Assembly: GCF_000321225.1 (NCBI RefSeq)
Contig: NW_004450459.1
Span: 97,835-161,834 of the forward strand
Length of the DNA: 64,000 nucleotides
DNA from: Odobenus rosmarus divergens
Lineage: Eukaryota > Chordata > Mammalia > Carnivora > Odobenidae
Direction: 5' to 3'
Made by a program: the position numbers and the translations under genes. Positions 1 through 11,276 of this stretch are shown here, in pieces. How positions within the stretch are numbered: the first letter of the stretch is position 1; each line of letters starts with the position of its first letter. The notes beneath the pieces are model-generated. The model was not told where the DNA came from. It did not search any database and was given only the letters and a program-made list of their open reading frames with translations.

Positions 1-597
1 AGAACATAGAGCCATTACAGTCCACATGCAAATGGGACTGCCCTGGAGACCTATGTTAGGTGACATCTATGTAAGCCATCCATATCAGGGTTTTGCTAAT
101 GCAAAATATGCTCTTCTGGTTTCCTACAGTGAGTGATCTAGTCTTTGTCTCCCCTGATCTATCTCAGAGCCAGAAATTACATTAGCTAAGACACATTCTG
201 AATGGTGTTGAAAGGACACGATCCCCAAAGAAAGGCAGACAGTGATAAGGGGTAACCTATGATGGATTATCCCTGACATTGTTTAGGCAAAATGTCGCCT
301 GTCACCATTTTGAGCCAAGAGTACGTAATAAGAAGACAGCTTATCACAGCAGACTACTGGTAGCATCTCTGGGCAAGTTCTCAACAGCCACAGATGCCAT
401 GGATATGGCATATTTAATGTTTAGCAGCAGCATGCTAACAAGAGCTAAGCGTTGCTTTGGAGTGTGTAGCTGCATGCTTGGGAAGTTACACTGGTCGGAA
501 TGATGCGTTAGATTTTTGAGCTGGCCGTGCGTCATTCAGGAATGCCAGGGAAACTCCGAGGTGCAGAGTTAGCTCTTGAAATTTGTTTAAATTGATC
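1..597. other. Unique sequence, nothing recognised
   Basis: No repeat family or exon is recognised. The open frames here (74 and 63 codons, on opposite strands over the same bases) have no known domain and look like chance frames. Confidence 0.5.
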
Positions 598-690
598 AGA
601 GAAAAAGAGAAGCAGAAAGAGGAGGGGAAAGGAGAAAAGAGAAGAGGAGGGAAAAAAAAGAGGAGGGAGAAGAGAGCAGGGGAGGAGGTG
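598..690 (+). repeat. Purine-rich low-complexity tract
   Basis: About 90 bases are almost entirely A and G on the + strand, in irregular GAGAA/GGAGG blocks with no fixed unit. Such homopurine runs are slippage-prone and can form triplexes. No function is claimed. Confidence 0.8.
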
Positions 691-814
691 ATAAAGATGA
701 TCCCAGAGTGCCTAGTTCTAGTAAAAAGGTGCTAGGTCTCACTGTATAAAGCTTGTATATCTAGAAATATTTTATACTGCTTCACTTGACACACAGGTTT
801 TGATTATGAGCTTG

Positions 815-1045
815 TCCATAGTATATATATATATTTATTTATTTATATACAAATATATTGTGTATAATATACCCTACTCATATAGAAATATAAATAAATG
901 TAAACGAAATTTATTATACAGTGTGTTATATAAATATTATTTAATAAATAATAGGATTGTATCATTTTATATGTCAAAATATGTTTAAATTATATATCAT
1001 ATTTAAATGTATAACAAATTATATACATATATATATTAAAAATCT
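815..1045. repeat. AT-rich low-complexity region
   Basis: A block of TATATA, TTTATTTA and AAATAAAT runs with very few G/C bases. The 62-codon frame through it (I, Y, N, K rich) is a product of composition, not a gene. Confidence 0.75.
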
Positions 1046-3689
1046 CATAATGGGAATTAAGAAGGCAGTAATCCAGAAAAATATAACACCTGAACTCCAG
1101 GCTCTAAAATACTGTTATTAAAACTTTGTTTTCAAGATTTCTTGAGGTTTCAGTGTCATCTTTCAAGATCAGGCCATGAGCAGCTATGCTGCCTTCCATG
1201 GCTATTAAAGAGAAATGTTGTTTCCTAGTTATAATGAACAACTGATAAATGATATTAACTCATAACTATACTAAGCTGCTAGAAACGTTGTCTGATGGAC
1301 TAGTCAATCCCAATTTCCTGATTATGAAATTATGACAAATTAACTTGCTTTATGAGGACATGTCTGTGGCCAAACCACTTGGAAAAACACCCATTTAAAA
1401 TTTAAAAACCAAAGGCTTCTGACTCTGGCCTCTACCACGGACTCACACGATACAAAGGAGACTCTGGCCCCTCTCCAGTGTACACTCTGAGCAGCCCAGA
1501 TAGAAAATTAGAATTTCAGACCCTGAATTAAAATAGATTCTATATTTACAAAGGCCTTAGGATTATCCCAGGTGCTAGTGATAAAAAAAAAACTAAAGAG
1601 TAAAAATCTTCCACACATTGTATTTTATAGTAATAAAATTCCTATCTTTAAATACAGCCAAAAGATATTTCAAGACTCCAAAGATGCAGAACCAAAAACA
1701 GATTGATGAACTGAATATTGATTAACTGATGACTTGAAGGTAGACACCAGACAGGTAAAGAAAACGAAAGAAAGATGTTTCGTGAGCAAATTTCTCAAAA
1801 TCGACAGCTGCAATACAAGTCTACGGAGCTCAGCCTTTGCTGGTCTACGTGATTAACACTTTTCTGGTTCTACAGTGTATCTCATTTTCCCAAGGAGAGA
1901 ACTATTTATGAAGAGTCATGGCCCCATCTTTGGCTGGATGGAAACACTGCCCTCAAACCACCAGCATAACCTGCAACAAGAATGCTCCATTGCCTCCTAT
2001 GGGACCCCAGGGACTACTCTTGTACACACACATATTTATCTTCCCCTCCCTATGCGTGTGAAATTCCACCGGGAGGAAAACTCATGCTCTCCCAGTCACT
2101 GGGCTTTCGCAGCCCGCGTCTCCCGGGCTGAAGACAGCATCAGCCTCATCTAAGGCACTCCTCCCCAACTGTGGCACCAAGTGAGTGGCTTGTCTCTCAA
2201 ACCTGTCTCCTTCTACTTCCTCCCTTCACCAACTCCACACTCTCCAGCCCCCTTCCCTCCATTCACTGGTCTTCAGTCTCTCCATGACCCTGAACAATAA
2301 TCCCATTACATCCCTGAACTCTATCCAGAACGTTCATCTCCATCCACCTTTTTAACGGCATTTTTAATGATTTGAGGGGAGTAAATCACAGTCAAGATAA
2401 TGGCTGCAAAAAATTAATAGACATGATTTTTATGATATAATATACTGGTGTACTAATTGTGAGAACAGTTAATTGAAAAGCACTAAATATTTTATTATCC
2501 ATTCAGCATTCTGTCTCCTTTTACCATTCAGCATTCTGTTTATTCTTTCCCCCATTCTGAACTTTTTACCTATTATTCTTTCATAACTCCCCATAAAGGA
2601 AAACTGCAGAGCAAGATACAGAGGATTCTACTCACTGCATCTAGTTACAGAGATGAGTAAATCACAGTTTAACATGTCATAGTCTTAAGAAGAAAGGGAC
2701 AAGGCACAATTCAAGGAGAAGCTAACGCCTTAAAGCTTGGGGAGAAAAATCTCAGATAAGCTAAAAATTGCTGAACTACTTGAGAAAATGGGGCCCTCTT
2801 TCTTTCTAATTCCTGAGCAAGAAGTATCAGGAGCTCTTTTCAAATGATGGTATTTTTCCATTGACCCAAGTGCTCCTTGCTGGGCTTTGGGACTATACGC
2901 TGGGGAGGGGCAGTGCGGGTCTCCCATCCATCCCACAGTCCCAGCCTCACGGGCACTGGGGAGCTCCATGAGACCCCGGCCTTCACTCCCACCACACACC
3001 ACTGGGGACCCCATTCCCCTCAGGACTGCAGAACATGCTCGATTACTGTGTATTTACTCTCTTCAACGTGAAGAAAAACACAACACTGACACACCGGAAC
3101 ATTCACCTTTCCACTAACTGCAAAAGTGGTCCCCCCTCAGGGCGAAGTCAGATATTTTCACATCTAATAAATTCTAATAGAAGTTCTCAAGAACCGTGTT
3201 CAGTACTCAGACTTGCCGGTTAGTTTACATAACCGTTCAGTTTTGTTTTGTTTCTTGGGTTGAGAAGAGGATAAAAATCACAATACCATGTAAATTCTTA
3301 AAACCTCACAACCCTTTACCCCACTTATTATTATCATCTTCATCTCAGAGGCAGTAGGACAGCAAAGGTTACAAGCTGTGTTCACTCATCCAGAGCTGGC
3401 CCTAGGCGTGTACGCCAAAATGGCCAAGTCTCTCTTTTATTCAACCTGTTGCCAGACGCTTGATTCCTGAGTCTTCATTCCTCCGCCTCACCACGACCAT
3501 CATCCCCCGCCTCCTACCCCCACTATCTGTCTCTTGCCTCACCCCCCAGCCCCACAGCTCTCTCCTAGAAGATGAAAAGTCTTAAGTGTTAACTTAGCCA
3601 GAACATTTACATTTTCTCCGAAGACGCTTAAAGGCTAGGGAGAAAATTATATTTAGATTCGCAAGTCTCTGGAAACGTAATCTTTATCA
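1046..3689. other. Unique sequence, no gene seen
   Basis: No exon, SINE or LINE is recognised. About 2160-2350 is pyrimidine-rich and could be a worn L2 fragment, but I cannot align it. The 16-mer CCATTCAGCATTCTGT occurs twice, near 2500 and 2525. The remainder is featureless to my reading. Confidence 0.45.
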
Positions 3690-3865
3690 TTAGTCCCCAA
3701 ACCTAGAGGACTTTCAGAATTACCTGGAGAGCTTGTTAAAAATACAGATCCCAGGGCTAGAATCTAGCTAGTGCTAGAATCTCCGGAGGGCAGTCTGGCA
3801 ATCTGCAGCCAGGCCAGGGATCAGCAGCAGCTTGGCTGTTGGGGATCATCACGTGATCCACTACC
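3690..3865 (+). mobile_element. MER5A-like hAT-Charlie fragment
   Basis: The order 'agtccccaaacc', 'attacctggagagcttgttaa', 'cagatcccagggc' and 'atctgcagcc' follows the non-autonomous MER5 hAT family, which has a consensus near 'CACCTGGAGGGCTTGTTAAA ACACAGAT'. The copy is diverged and its terminal inverted repeats are worn away. The family call is from memory. Confidence 0.55.
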
Positions 3866-4404
3866 TTCTCCAAAACTGGGCCTGCTTTCGACAAGTTAGA
3901 AAGGGAGCTTGAGGGAATTAATTACCTGAAAAGGTGGAAGCCACAATAATATGTACAAAAATGGAAGAAAAGAAATCAGTTATATTAACCATGATTATAT
4001 TTTGCGAAACAGGATGCTGGCTTCAATTCAATCAGCTGAATCTACAAGTTGACATACTTGATCAGCTAATTGTATCCAGCAAGAAAATGGCATTGGCTAT
4101 TCTTAACTTCTTCATTCCATTAGGCTATTGTAAAAGGCAGGATTTATAGGTGCACATAAAGGCCTTTCCTTTCCTTCTCTAGAAACGAGAATGAACCCTT
4201 GCCATCCCTTAAACCCAGTCTAACATGTGTTTGACACCAGACCGATGCGGAGCAATGATCACTTCCATTTTCCCCTTATTAAGTAGAGCCCTTATTATAA
4301 TGCCAAGTAGCAGAAGGACTCTGCAAACTGCACTCCCACCCCAGCCAGGGGGAAGCTTCTCTCTTCACACATCCTGTCCTTTAGAAGTTCATCTAAGGAA
4401 CCCT
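3866..4404. other. Unique sequence, nothing recognised
   Basis: No recognisable repeat or exon. A 71-codon frame at 3934-4149 has no domain signature and no codon-use support. Confidence 0.4.
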
Positions 4405-4515
4405 GACTTAGAGGAGGGCACTCTGAGTCCAAGTTCCTACTCAGCAACTCTATGACCTTGAGCATCATACTTACCCTTGGGGGGCCTCTCATGCATCTGT
4501 AGAGTAGGCATCCAA
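4405..4515 (+). mobile_element. MIR SINE fragment containing the first copy of a 44-bp repeat
   Basis: 'ctcagcaactctatgacctt' followed by an ACTTACCC...CATCTGTAGAGTAGG block aligns in order with the MIR core (CTNTGTGACCTTGGGCAAGT ... CTTAACCTCTCTG ... CTCATCTGTAAAATGGG). Its 3' part, 4470-4513, recurs exactly at 5726-5769, where the MIR context is missing. This copy is therefore probably the source. Confidence 0.6.
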
Positions 4516-5725
4516 GTATCCAGGTCTCTGCCTATCTACAGTGAGATGTTAGTCCCCTCCCTCTCGCCAGGTCTCTTTCAGAAGTTACCTCAATTTAATC
4601 TCATTTCAACCAATCCTCTACCCTGTCATCCCCCAGTTAAAACAATTTGATGCAAATGAGGGCTCTTACAGTTCAAATCTGATTGATTATTTTCAAACCA
4701 CTAGTAAATTTCTATTTCGATAATAGACAATTATAATGCAATTAACCACATTATTATGATAAATTAGGACTATGTTTATCTGAACCATGACAACGGCTGT
4801 TGGTTGAGGAAATAATGTCAGTGGACTTCTGCATAGCCCAAGGTAGTTGGACACCCTTTAGTGGGGTACAGAAGAGAGGATTCGGGCATTAGCTGCGTAG
4901 ATGTACCACATAGCCTCAAGGACCCTTCCAACCACAGAGTCAATGAAGTTTTTGCTAATCCTAAATATTACTCATTATTACAAGTATTATTAACATTAAT
5001 CTATTTTTCTTTACTCGAAGGTACATCCTTGAAAATTAGTCTGGTAAATCAAGTCATATTTCATGTTCAATTATTGTGATTCTGCTACTCTAAAGGAATA
5101 TATACTCAATCACTTTGAGAAGTAAGAAGCATTTATTGGTGTTAATATCCCCCTTTTGCCTATCTTGACATCCTAGATTTTTCGGACCCATTTGATCCTT
5201 TTTCAAGTAGCACATCCTTGAATTTATGAATAGGGATTTTATACTTGTACAAGAGCATAAAATTATGAATTATGGAGGCTGAAGAAATGAGCGCTTTTTT
5301 GGAGTACTATGACTCAGCAGCCCATGGAATTTACTTCATAATCATCAATAAAACAAGAGATTGTCTTTCCATCCTAAATGCATCATTTCCAAGGTGTCAT
5401 TACCTTTGACCTATCACAAAAAAGTATAGGATCTAAGCAACATTGTTATTATTGCTAGTCCTTGATCTGCAACCTCCTACAACTCTGCCTGAAGTTGTCA
5501 TAGACAGTCAACATGACCCTACATGGTTGTAAGGTCACTGAGAAGATGCAGAATGTCCTTAACACTACAATGACATCATTATGTTCAGTGTCCACAAAGA
5601 ACACAGCCATACATGGACAGATATCATGCATAGCTTGGTGACCCCTTATTTCTGTTCGCCTCTTCAGGTCCCATTGTCCACACTTCTCATTATTCTGGGT
5701 AACCTGTGTGAACTGAATCAATGGG
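4516..5725. other. AT-rich unique sequence with octamer and TAAT motifs
   Basis: No transposon is recognised. 4640-4790 is AT-rich and carries an exact POU octamer ATGCAAAT at 4650-4657, plus several TAAT/ATTA cores. That composition is seen in conserved non-coding enhancers, but conservation cannot be judged from one sequence. The 97-codon minus-strand frame at 5455-5748 begins inside the 44-bp repeat and is not a credible gene. Confidence 0.35.
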
Positions 5726-5769
5726 CTTACCCTTGGGGGGCCTCTCATGCATCTGTAGAGTAGGCATCC
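5726..5769 (+). repeat. Second copy of exact 44-bp direct repeat
   Basis: All 44 bases match 4470-4513, with 1,256 bp between the copies. The first copy lies in a MIR. The bases upstream of this one do not resemble MIR, and the bases downstream belong to a different dispersed repeat. It looks like a short templated patch. Confidence 0.95.
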
Positions 5770-6225
5770 TTGCTCTCAGGCTTCCAGGTGGGTTCAGCCA
5801 ATGGGCATATCAGCAGGTCAGAGGGAAGGAGGAGAAGGAGATAAAGGTATTTTATTTTACTGACTGCTTCCCAGCATGATGGCTTTGGGCAGGCCGCCTG
5901 CTTCAGTTGAAGGCCCCAGTACTTGTCAAGTAGCCCTCTCTCCATAATGTACACTCTGTCTCCCTCCCACTCCTGGTAACCACTTGTCGCCATGCTCCAT
6001 CATGGCCTAGTGATGAAATAGCTCTCTGCTGGGAGTAGCCCAGCAGTTCTGCATCATGCTTTGTTGCTTTTCACAAACCCTACCCCCACATTTAAATAGT
6101 CCATTTATTAATCTCTCTTCAGTTATCCATCTTGAATATGCCATCTGTTTTCTGCCAAAGACCTGAATAATTTGCTCCTTACATCACAATTTACAACCTG
6201 GACCAGTTTCTAAGATCTATCAGGG
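5770..6225 (+). mobile_element. Ancient dispersed repeat, possibly an LTR
   Basis: 'ggcttccaggtgggttcagc', 'ccctctctccataatgtac', 'ggtaaccacttgtc', 'ttaaatagtccatttattaa' and 'gaatatgccatctgttttct' occur in an order I recognise from a widely dispersed placental-mammal repeat. I cannot name the family with confidence. Confidence 0.4.
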
Positions 6226-7049
6226 TATGCCTTTCTGTAACACTGGGTTCTACAGCCAATAGCTCAGATTCTAGTAACAGAGCCAGGCCTCTGACCACAG
6301 TGAGACAGGTCAGACTGAGAAAGGGTCAGAGCCAATGCCCAGCACATAGACTGCAAGACACAACAAAGTCTGGGAGCCAAAAAAATGGAGCTGGGCTAAG
6401 AGGGATGAGAATCTTGGAAGGGGGAGCTGGAGCCATGTCCAACACAAGATGAGAGGCACAAAGAACTACCAGTACAAGTGCCAAGTGGTGTTCCAATGTG
6501 GGGCAAGGCAGGGAGGTAATCAGCTTATGGCTGAATGAGAGGCATTCAGTGCGGGTCCAGGAGCGCAGGTGGCTGGCAAGGGGCAGGTTTCCAATGACTC
6601 AAATATGGAGAGAACTCAAGTTCAAAGCAGAAATCTACTCAAGAAATAAAACATGACGGGGGGAGGAGACTCTTCTAATATCACTGAGAAAGAGGCACAC
6701 ATGGCAGGACTCAGCCACAGAAGAGCTGAGCTGTCAAGGCTCAGAATGAGACCAGATGCAAAAGCTGACCAAACCAGATCAATGAGCACATGTCCGTGGA
6801 CTCCTTAAAACCATCTGCCTGGAGTCAGGAATGAAACTGAAATCTTGGAAGGATGGAGCTGGAAAGGTGGGGAGGGTGGAGATAGGAATTAAATAAACCC
6901 AGTTGTCAGGATGAAAGGGATTCTTGAGTGGGATAACATGAAGGCTCCTAGACACCTACTTAATCCTGCCTCAGGGATTTCATCTAGGGGGGAAAATGGC
7001 CTCTCTTACCAAAAGGTAGGAGTTTAAGAAGAAAAGGTAGTTTTCTGTA
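6226..7049. other. Unique sequence, nothing recognised
   Basis: Purine-rich on the + strand, with many GAG/CAG words, but no repeat unit, domain-bearing frame or splice-flanked exon is visible. Confidence 0.4.
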
Positions 7050-7285
7050 CGTTTAGCACTTACTGAGGACTTACTATGTGCTAGGAACTGGGCTTTGTAT
7101 GCATCTTCTCATTATATCCACACACAAGGTAGATACTACTATCACCTCCATTTTATGGATGGGGAAACTGAGGCTTACAGAGGATAAATCATTCTCCTAA
7201 GGTCATACAGGAAGTTCGTGGTAGAACTGGGATTCGGACCCATGCTGAGGTCACCCTGCCAATTACTAAGACACAGTCTCTGTAG
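7050..7285 (-). mobile_element. MIR SINE, minus orientation
   Basis: Reads as reversed MIR: 'ttagcacttactgaggactt', 'ctatgtgctaggaactgg', 'ccattttatggatggggaaa', 'ctgaggcttacagagg', 'aaggtcatacaggaag' and 'ctgggattcggaccca'. This is near full length (~235 bp) and one of the better preserved MIRs in the window. Confidence 0.85.
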
Positions 7286-7854
7286 CAACATAAAAGAGTC
7301 AATTAAGGCTGTGCCTGTCAGTCATCGGTGGAGTGTATGCAAGTAGGTGGCATGTGGTGTGTGTATTTATCTAGACAAATAACTGCATAGTTGTAAGCCC
7401 TTAGGGAGTTATGTTCTGCTGCAGAGCACTCTCATATGTTATTGTTAGGACAATAATTTCATTGTTTTCACACTGCAATGTTATCTTTCTCCAGGAGAGA
7501 AGGTTTGCCTGCCTTCTCATCAGTGTGATCAGACCTGGTCCACTACAGTATGACACTCGAAGTCCTTCTAATTATCCCCCTTACAATGCAAGTCACCTTT
7601 TGGGCTCCCAGTCAAGGTGAATAGTGGAGGAGAAGGTGGGAGGAAAGTACATTTGTAATGGCACATTAGGTTTTAAAAAGCTTTCAGACTGCTTTTAAGC
7701 TGCACTGTCCTTTTATAAACACATCTTACTCAGAACTTCAATATGTAAAGTTCATAGAATCAGAACTTCTCTGGTCTAAGTTTTAGAAGCAGGCCCAAAA
7801 CGCTACCAGCTCCACCTTCCTGATTACTCTGAAGTTCAAGTTAAAAACACCGAT
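7286..7854. other. Unique sequence, nothing recognised
   Basis: No repeat or exon is identified between the MIR and the old L1. A 69-codon frame at 7411-7620 has no supporting feature. Confidence 0.4.
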
Positions 7855-8432
7855 CTTTTTGCAGTTTTTACAAAGCTCCATATAGTCTTACTATATGATC
7901 CAGCAATTGCACTCCTAGATATTTGCCTAAATGAGTTAAAAACTATGTCTACACAAAAACCTGCGTGCAAATGTTAAGAGTAGCTTTACTGATTGCCTCA
8001 AGTGGAAGCAATCAAGATGTTCTCTCAGTAGGTGAAAAGTAAATAAACTGCAGTACATCCATACAAGTGGATATTATTCAGTGATAAATGAACTATTAAG
8101 CCATGAAAAGACATGGAAGAACCTTAAATGTGCATTACTGAGTGAAAGAAGCCAGTCTGCAAAGACCACATACTATATGGATACCAACGTATGACATTCT
8201 GAAAAAGGCCCAACTATTGTAATAAAGTAAAAATATCAGTTGTCAGGAGCTGGAGGGCAGGGGGACAGAATGAACAGATGAAACAGGATTTTTAGGATGG
8301 TGAAACTATTCTGTATGATACTGAAGTGGTGGATATATGACATTATGCATTTGGCAAAAATCTCTGGAACTATACAACATAAAGAGGGAAACCTAATGTA
8401 AGCAATGCACTTTAGTTAAAGATAATGTATCA
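7855..8432 (+). mobile_element. Old L1M 3' end, upstream half (interrupted)
   Basis: Diverged L1 ORF2 terminal sequence: 'tatgatccagcaattgcact', 'gtggatattattcagtgat' and 'ggtgaaactattctgtatga' match the usual L1M order through the end of ORF2 into the 3' UTR. Many substitutions and no open frame indicate an old copy. It is broken at 8433 by a younger L1 and resumes at 9130. The last 19 bases are the target-site duplication of the invader. Confidence 0.8.
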
Positions 8433-9129
8433 ACTGTTGGTAGGAATGCAAACTGGCACGGCCACTCTGGTAAACTGTATGGAGGTTCCTCAAAAAGTTG
8501 AAAAGTTAAAAACAGAGCTACCCTACGACCCAGCAACTGCACTACTTGGTATTTATCCAAAGGATACAAACATAGTGATTCAAAGGGGCACCTGCACCCC
8601 AATGTTTATAGCAGAAATGTCCACAATAGCCAAACTGTGGAAGAAGCTGAGATGCCCTTCAACAGATGAATGGATAGAGAAGATGTGGAATATATATATA
8701 CAATGGAATATTATTCAGCCATCAAAAAGAATGAAATTTTGCCATTTGCAACGATGTGGAAGAAACTAGAGGGTGTTATGCTAAGCGAAATAAGTCAGTC
8801 AGAGAAAGACAAATACCATATAATTTCACTCACATGTGGAATTTAGGAAACAAAACAGATGAACACAGGGAAAAGGAAGGAAAAATAAAATAAGATGAAA
8901 ACAGTGAGGGAGGCAAACCATAAGAGACTTGACTACAGGAAACATACTAAGGGTTGCTGGAAGGAAGGGGGGTAGGGGATGTGGATAACTGGGTCATGGG
9001 CATTAAGGAGGGCACTTGATGGAAAGAGCACAGGGTATTATATGCAACTGATGAAATCACTAAACTCTATCTCTGAAATGAATAATACAGTGTATGCTAA
9101 TTTCATTAAATTTAAATTAAAAATTTTTT
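8433..9129 (+). mobile_element. Young 5'-truncated carnivore L1 (ORF2 tail plus 3' UTR)
   Basis: The first ~340 bp encode the C-terminal tail of L1 ORF2p (reverse transcriptase/endonuclease polyprotein) as one frame to 8769. Its words include ELPYDPATALLGIYPKD, CTPMFIAEMSTIAK, CPSTDEWIEKMW and IIQPSKRMKF. The 3' UTR follows, with GCTAAGCGAAATAAGTCAGT, 'ggaaggaaggggggtagggg' (a G-rich tract) and an A-rich end. Flanking 19-mers at 8414-8432 and 9130-9148 match at 17 of 19 bases and are the target-site duplication. The copy is severely 5'-truncated and cannot move. Confidence 0.93.
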
Positions 9130-9330
9130 AGTAAAAGATAATATATCAGTACTGGTTCATCAGTTGTAAGAAATGGACCACACCAATGGAAGATGCCAAT
9201 AATAAGGGAAAATGAGAGGAGAGGGACTATTTGGGAATTCCCTGTACTTTCTCCTCAATTTTTCTGTAAACCTAAAACTTGTTGAAAGAAATATGAAGTT
9301 TATTAATTTTAAAAAGAAATATTAAACTCA
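9130..9330 (+). mobile_element. Old L1M 3' end, downstream half
   Basis: Continues the L1M 3' UTR interrupted at 8433. 'gggaattccctgtactttct' and 'ctcaatttttctgtaaacct aaaac' match the terminal L1M signature 'CTGTACCTTCCTCTCAATTTTGCTGTGAACCTAAAACTGC'. The element ends in an A-rich stretch near 9325. Confidence 0.75.
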
Positions 9331-9485
9331 ACAAATACTAAGTGTTCAATAGGCTTAATAAATATTTATTGAATAAAGTCACTGAATCAGCATTAAACTT
9401 GGTTCATTTTGACACTGGGCATCTCTCTGAAAACAGATTGTTGCATTCTGTTCATAGGTACGCCAGCATGCTTAGCCAGTTTTCA
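9331..9485. other. Short unique spacer
   Basis: A 'taataaatatttattgaata' segment resembles the L2/MIR 3' end but is too short to assign. Nothing else is seen. Confidence 0.3.
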
Positions 9486-10199
9486 TGCACGTGGTAGGCA
9501 GAATAACAGGCCCTCAAAGATGTCCATATCTCATCCTCTCGACCTGTGAGTATGTTATCCTACCTGGCATGAAGGACTTTGCAGATGTGATTAAAGTTAA
9601 AGGCCTTGAGATGAGGAGATTATCCTGAATTATTCAAGTGGGCCCAATCTAATCATGTCCTTAAAAGCAAACCTGTCCCTAGTTACTGAGAGGGAATGTG
9701 ACCACAGAAGATGAGCTTAGAGATGCAGCAGTGTTGGCCGCCTGGGTGGCTCAGTTGGTTAAGCGACTGCCTTCGGCTCAGGTCATGATCCTGGAGTCTC
9801 GAGATCGAGTCCTGCCTCAGGGTCCCTGCTCAATGGGGAGTCTGCTTCACCCTCTGACCATCTCCCCCCTCATGCTCTTTCTCATTCTCTCTAAAATAAA
9901 TAAATAAAATCTTTAAAAAAAAAAAAGAGAGAGAGAGATGCAGCAGTGTTGGCTTGGAAAATGAAGGAGGGGGGCCACAAGACCAAGAATGTGGGCAGCC
10001 TCTAAAAGCTGGAAAAGTCAAGGAAAGATATACTCTCCAGAGTCTCCAGAAAGGAACACGTCACTGCTGACACCTCGATTTTAGCCCACTGGGACCCATG
10101 TCAAACTTCTAACATACTGAACCATAAGATAATAAATGTCGTTTTAAGCCCCTAAATTTGTAGTAATTTGTTATGGCACAATAGAAAACTAATAACAAT
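9486..10199 (+). mobile_element. MLT1-like (ERVL-MaLR) LTR interrupted by a SINE
   Basis: 'gatgtccatatctcatcctc', 'gactttgcagatgtgattaa', 'gggcccaatctaatcatgtc', 'gatttt agcccactgggacc' and the ending 'gtaatttgttatggcacaat agaaaactaata' follow a mammal-wide MaLR-type LTR. A type B SINE splits it at 9739-9933. The exact subfamily is not claimed. It is a solo remnant with no viral coding sequence. Confidence 0.65.
9739..9933 (+). mobile_element. Can-SINE, type B
   Basis: Full-length copy starting CCGCCTGGGTGGCTCAG and ending in AAATAAATAAATAAAATC and A12. An exact 20-bp target-site duplication AGAGATGCAGCAGTGTTGGC flanks it (9719-9738 and 9934-9953), so the insertion is young. Confidence 0.97.
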
Positions 10200-11046
10200 G
10201 CATGTATGAATTAGAAACAAATCTTAGGCTACTCCCTTACCCCACCAATGAAATGCGGACCCCTTCCCCAAGGAAATATCTAGGCTCCCTATCCCCTCAT
10301 CAATGATTACCCATCTAGTCATGAACTTAAGCAGTATATTATAGAGACATAATATACCAGAGCAGCTCATCAAGATATATTTTTCAGAGTAATGCTTAAA
10401 CTTTTTGACTTAAAAAGAAAAATAAAAAACTTCCATCTCCACTGACTCTTTTATGGTGGCGGGGGAGGCGTTCAAGTTGGATATACAGCAAAGAGCTTCT
10501 GCTTTAGAGCGAAACTCTGTTTGAATCTCAACTCCAACATGAGCCTTTGGTTATACACAAGGTACTTAGCCTGAGCTTCCGCATCTTACTGGGAAGTGTT
10601 AAAATAATCATCATACACAAAAATACAAAATATATAGTGACACATACAAAATAATAATCATAATGTACATAATATTTTCAAAAGAATAAGCACTGGAAGA
10701 AGTGTTAAGTTGTTCCTGTTTTCAACAATGCTCACTGAACACATGATATCCTGGCACCTCTAAGTAAATCGCAAGTATCAGAGATGGCAATGGGACAAGT
10801 GGAAAAGTGAAGAGACGTGGGTAAACAGGTGGGAGAGGCAGTTTATAATCTATCAACCCACGCAGTTTCCCATTTAAAAAAAAAAAAAAGGCACTACCTT
10901 TAGATAATACATTAATGTAGGCATGGGCCCTGCCATTCCAAACTCCAAAGCCTGCCTATCCATGATGTTTCTGAAAATGTCTCTGCTCCTGGTAATTCAC
11001 CAGCCTCTGCATCTTCGAGATGTTTTCTGTTTAAAATTCATTGATA
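10200..11046. other. Unique sequence, nothing recognised
   Basis: AT-rich near 10600-10700, with a poly(A) run at 10876-10889. No family or exon is recognised. The last 15 bases (11032-11046) are the 5' target-site duplication of the next SINE. Confidence 0.4.
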
Positions 11047-11261
11047 GGGATGCCTGGGTGGCTCAGTCGGTTGAGCGACTGCCTTCAGCTCAGGTCATGA
11101 TCCTGGAGTCCCCGGATCAAGTCCCGCATCAGGCTCCCTGCTCGGCAGGGAGTCTGCTTCTCCCTCTGACCCTCCCCCCTCTCATGTGCGCGCTCTCTCT
11201 CTCTCTCTCATTCTCTCTCAAATAAATAAAATCTTAAAAAATATATAAAAAAAATAAAAAA
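11047..11261 (+). mobile_element. Can-SINE, type B
   Basis: Complete head, GATCCTGGAGTCC block, CCTCCCCCCTCTC middle, (CT)n run, then an A-rich tail elongated with ATATAT and AAATAAAA. Exact 15-bp duplication TAAAATTCATTGATA at 11032-11046 and 11262-11276. Confidence 0.97.
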
Positions 11262-11276
11262 TAAAATTCATTGATA

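Noticed and set aside
8425..8769. 114-codon frame as an independent gene
   Set aside because: It is the C-terminal remnant of L1 ORF2 in a 5'-truncated element.
9698..9907. Recurrent open frames with the peptide words AWVAQSVERLPSAQVMILES and AGSLLLPLTLPPLM, also near 10923, 31732 and 52533
   Set aside because: These are translations of type B Can-SINEs, repeated because the SINE is repeated. They are not a protein family.
9739..9933. tRNA-like heads with A/B-box features as tRNA genes
   Set aside because: They are Can-SINE heads descended from tRNA-Lys, with SINE tails and target duplications. No cloverleaf is expected to mature.
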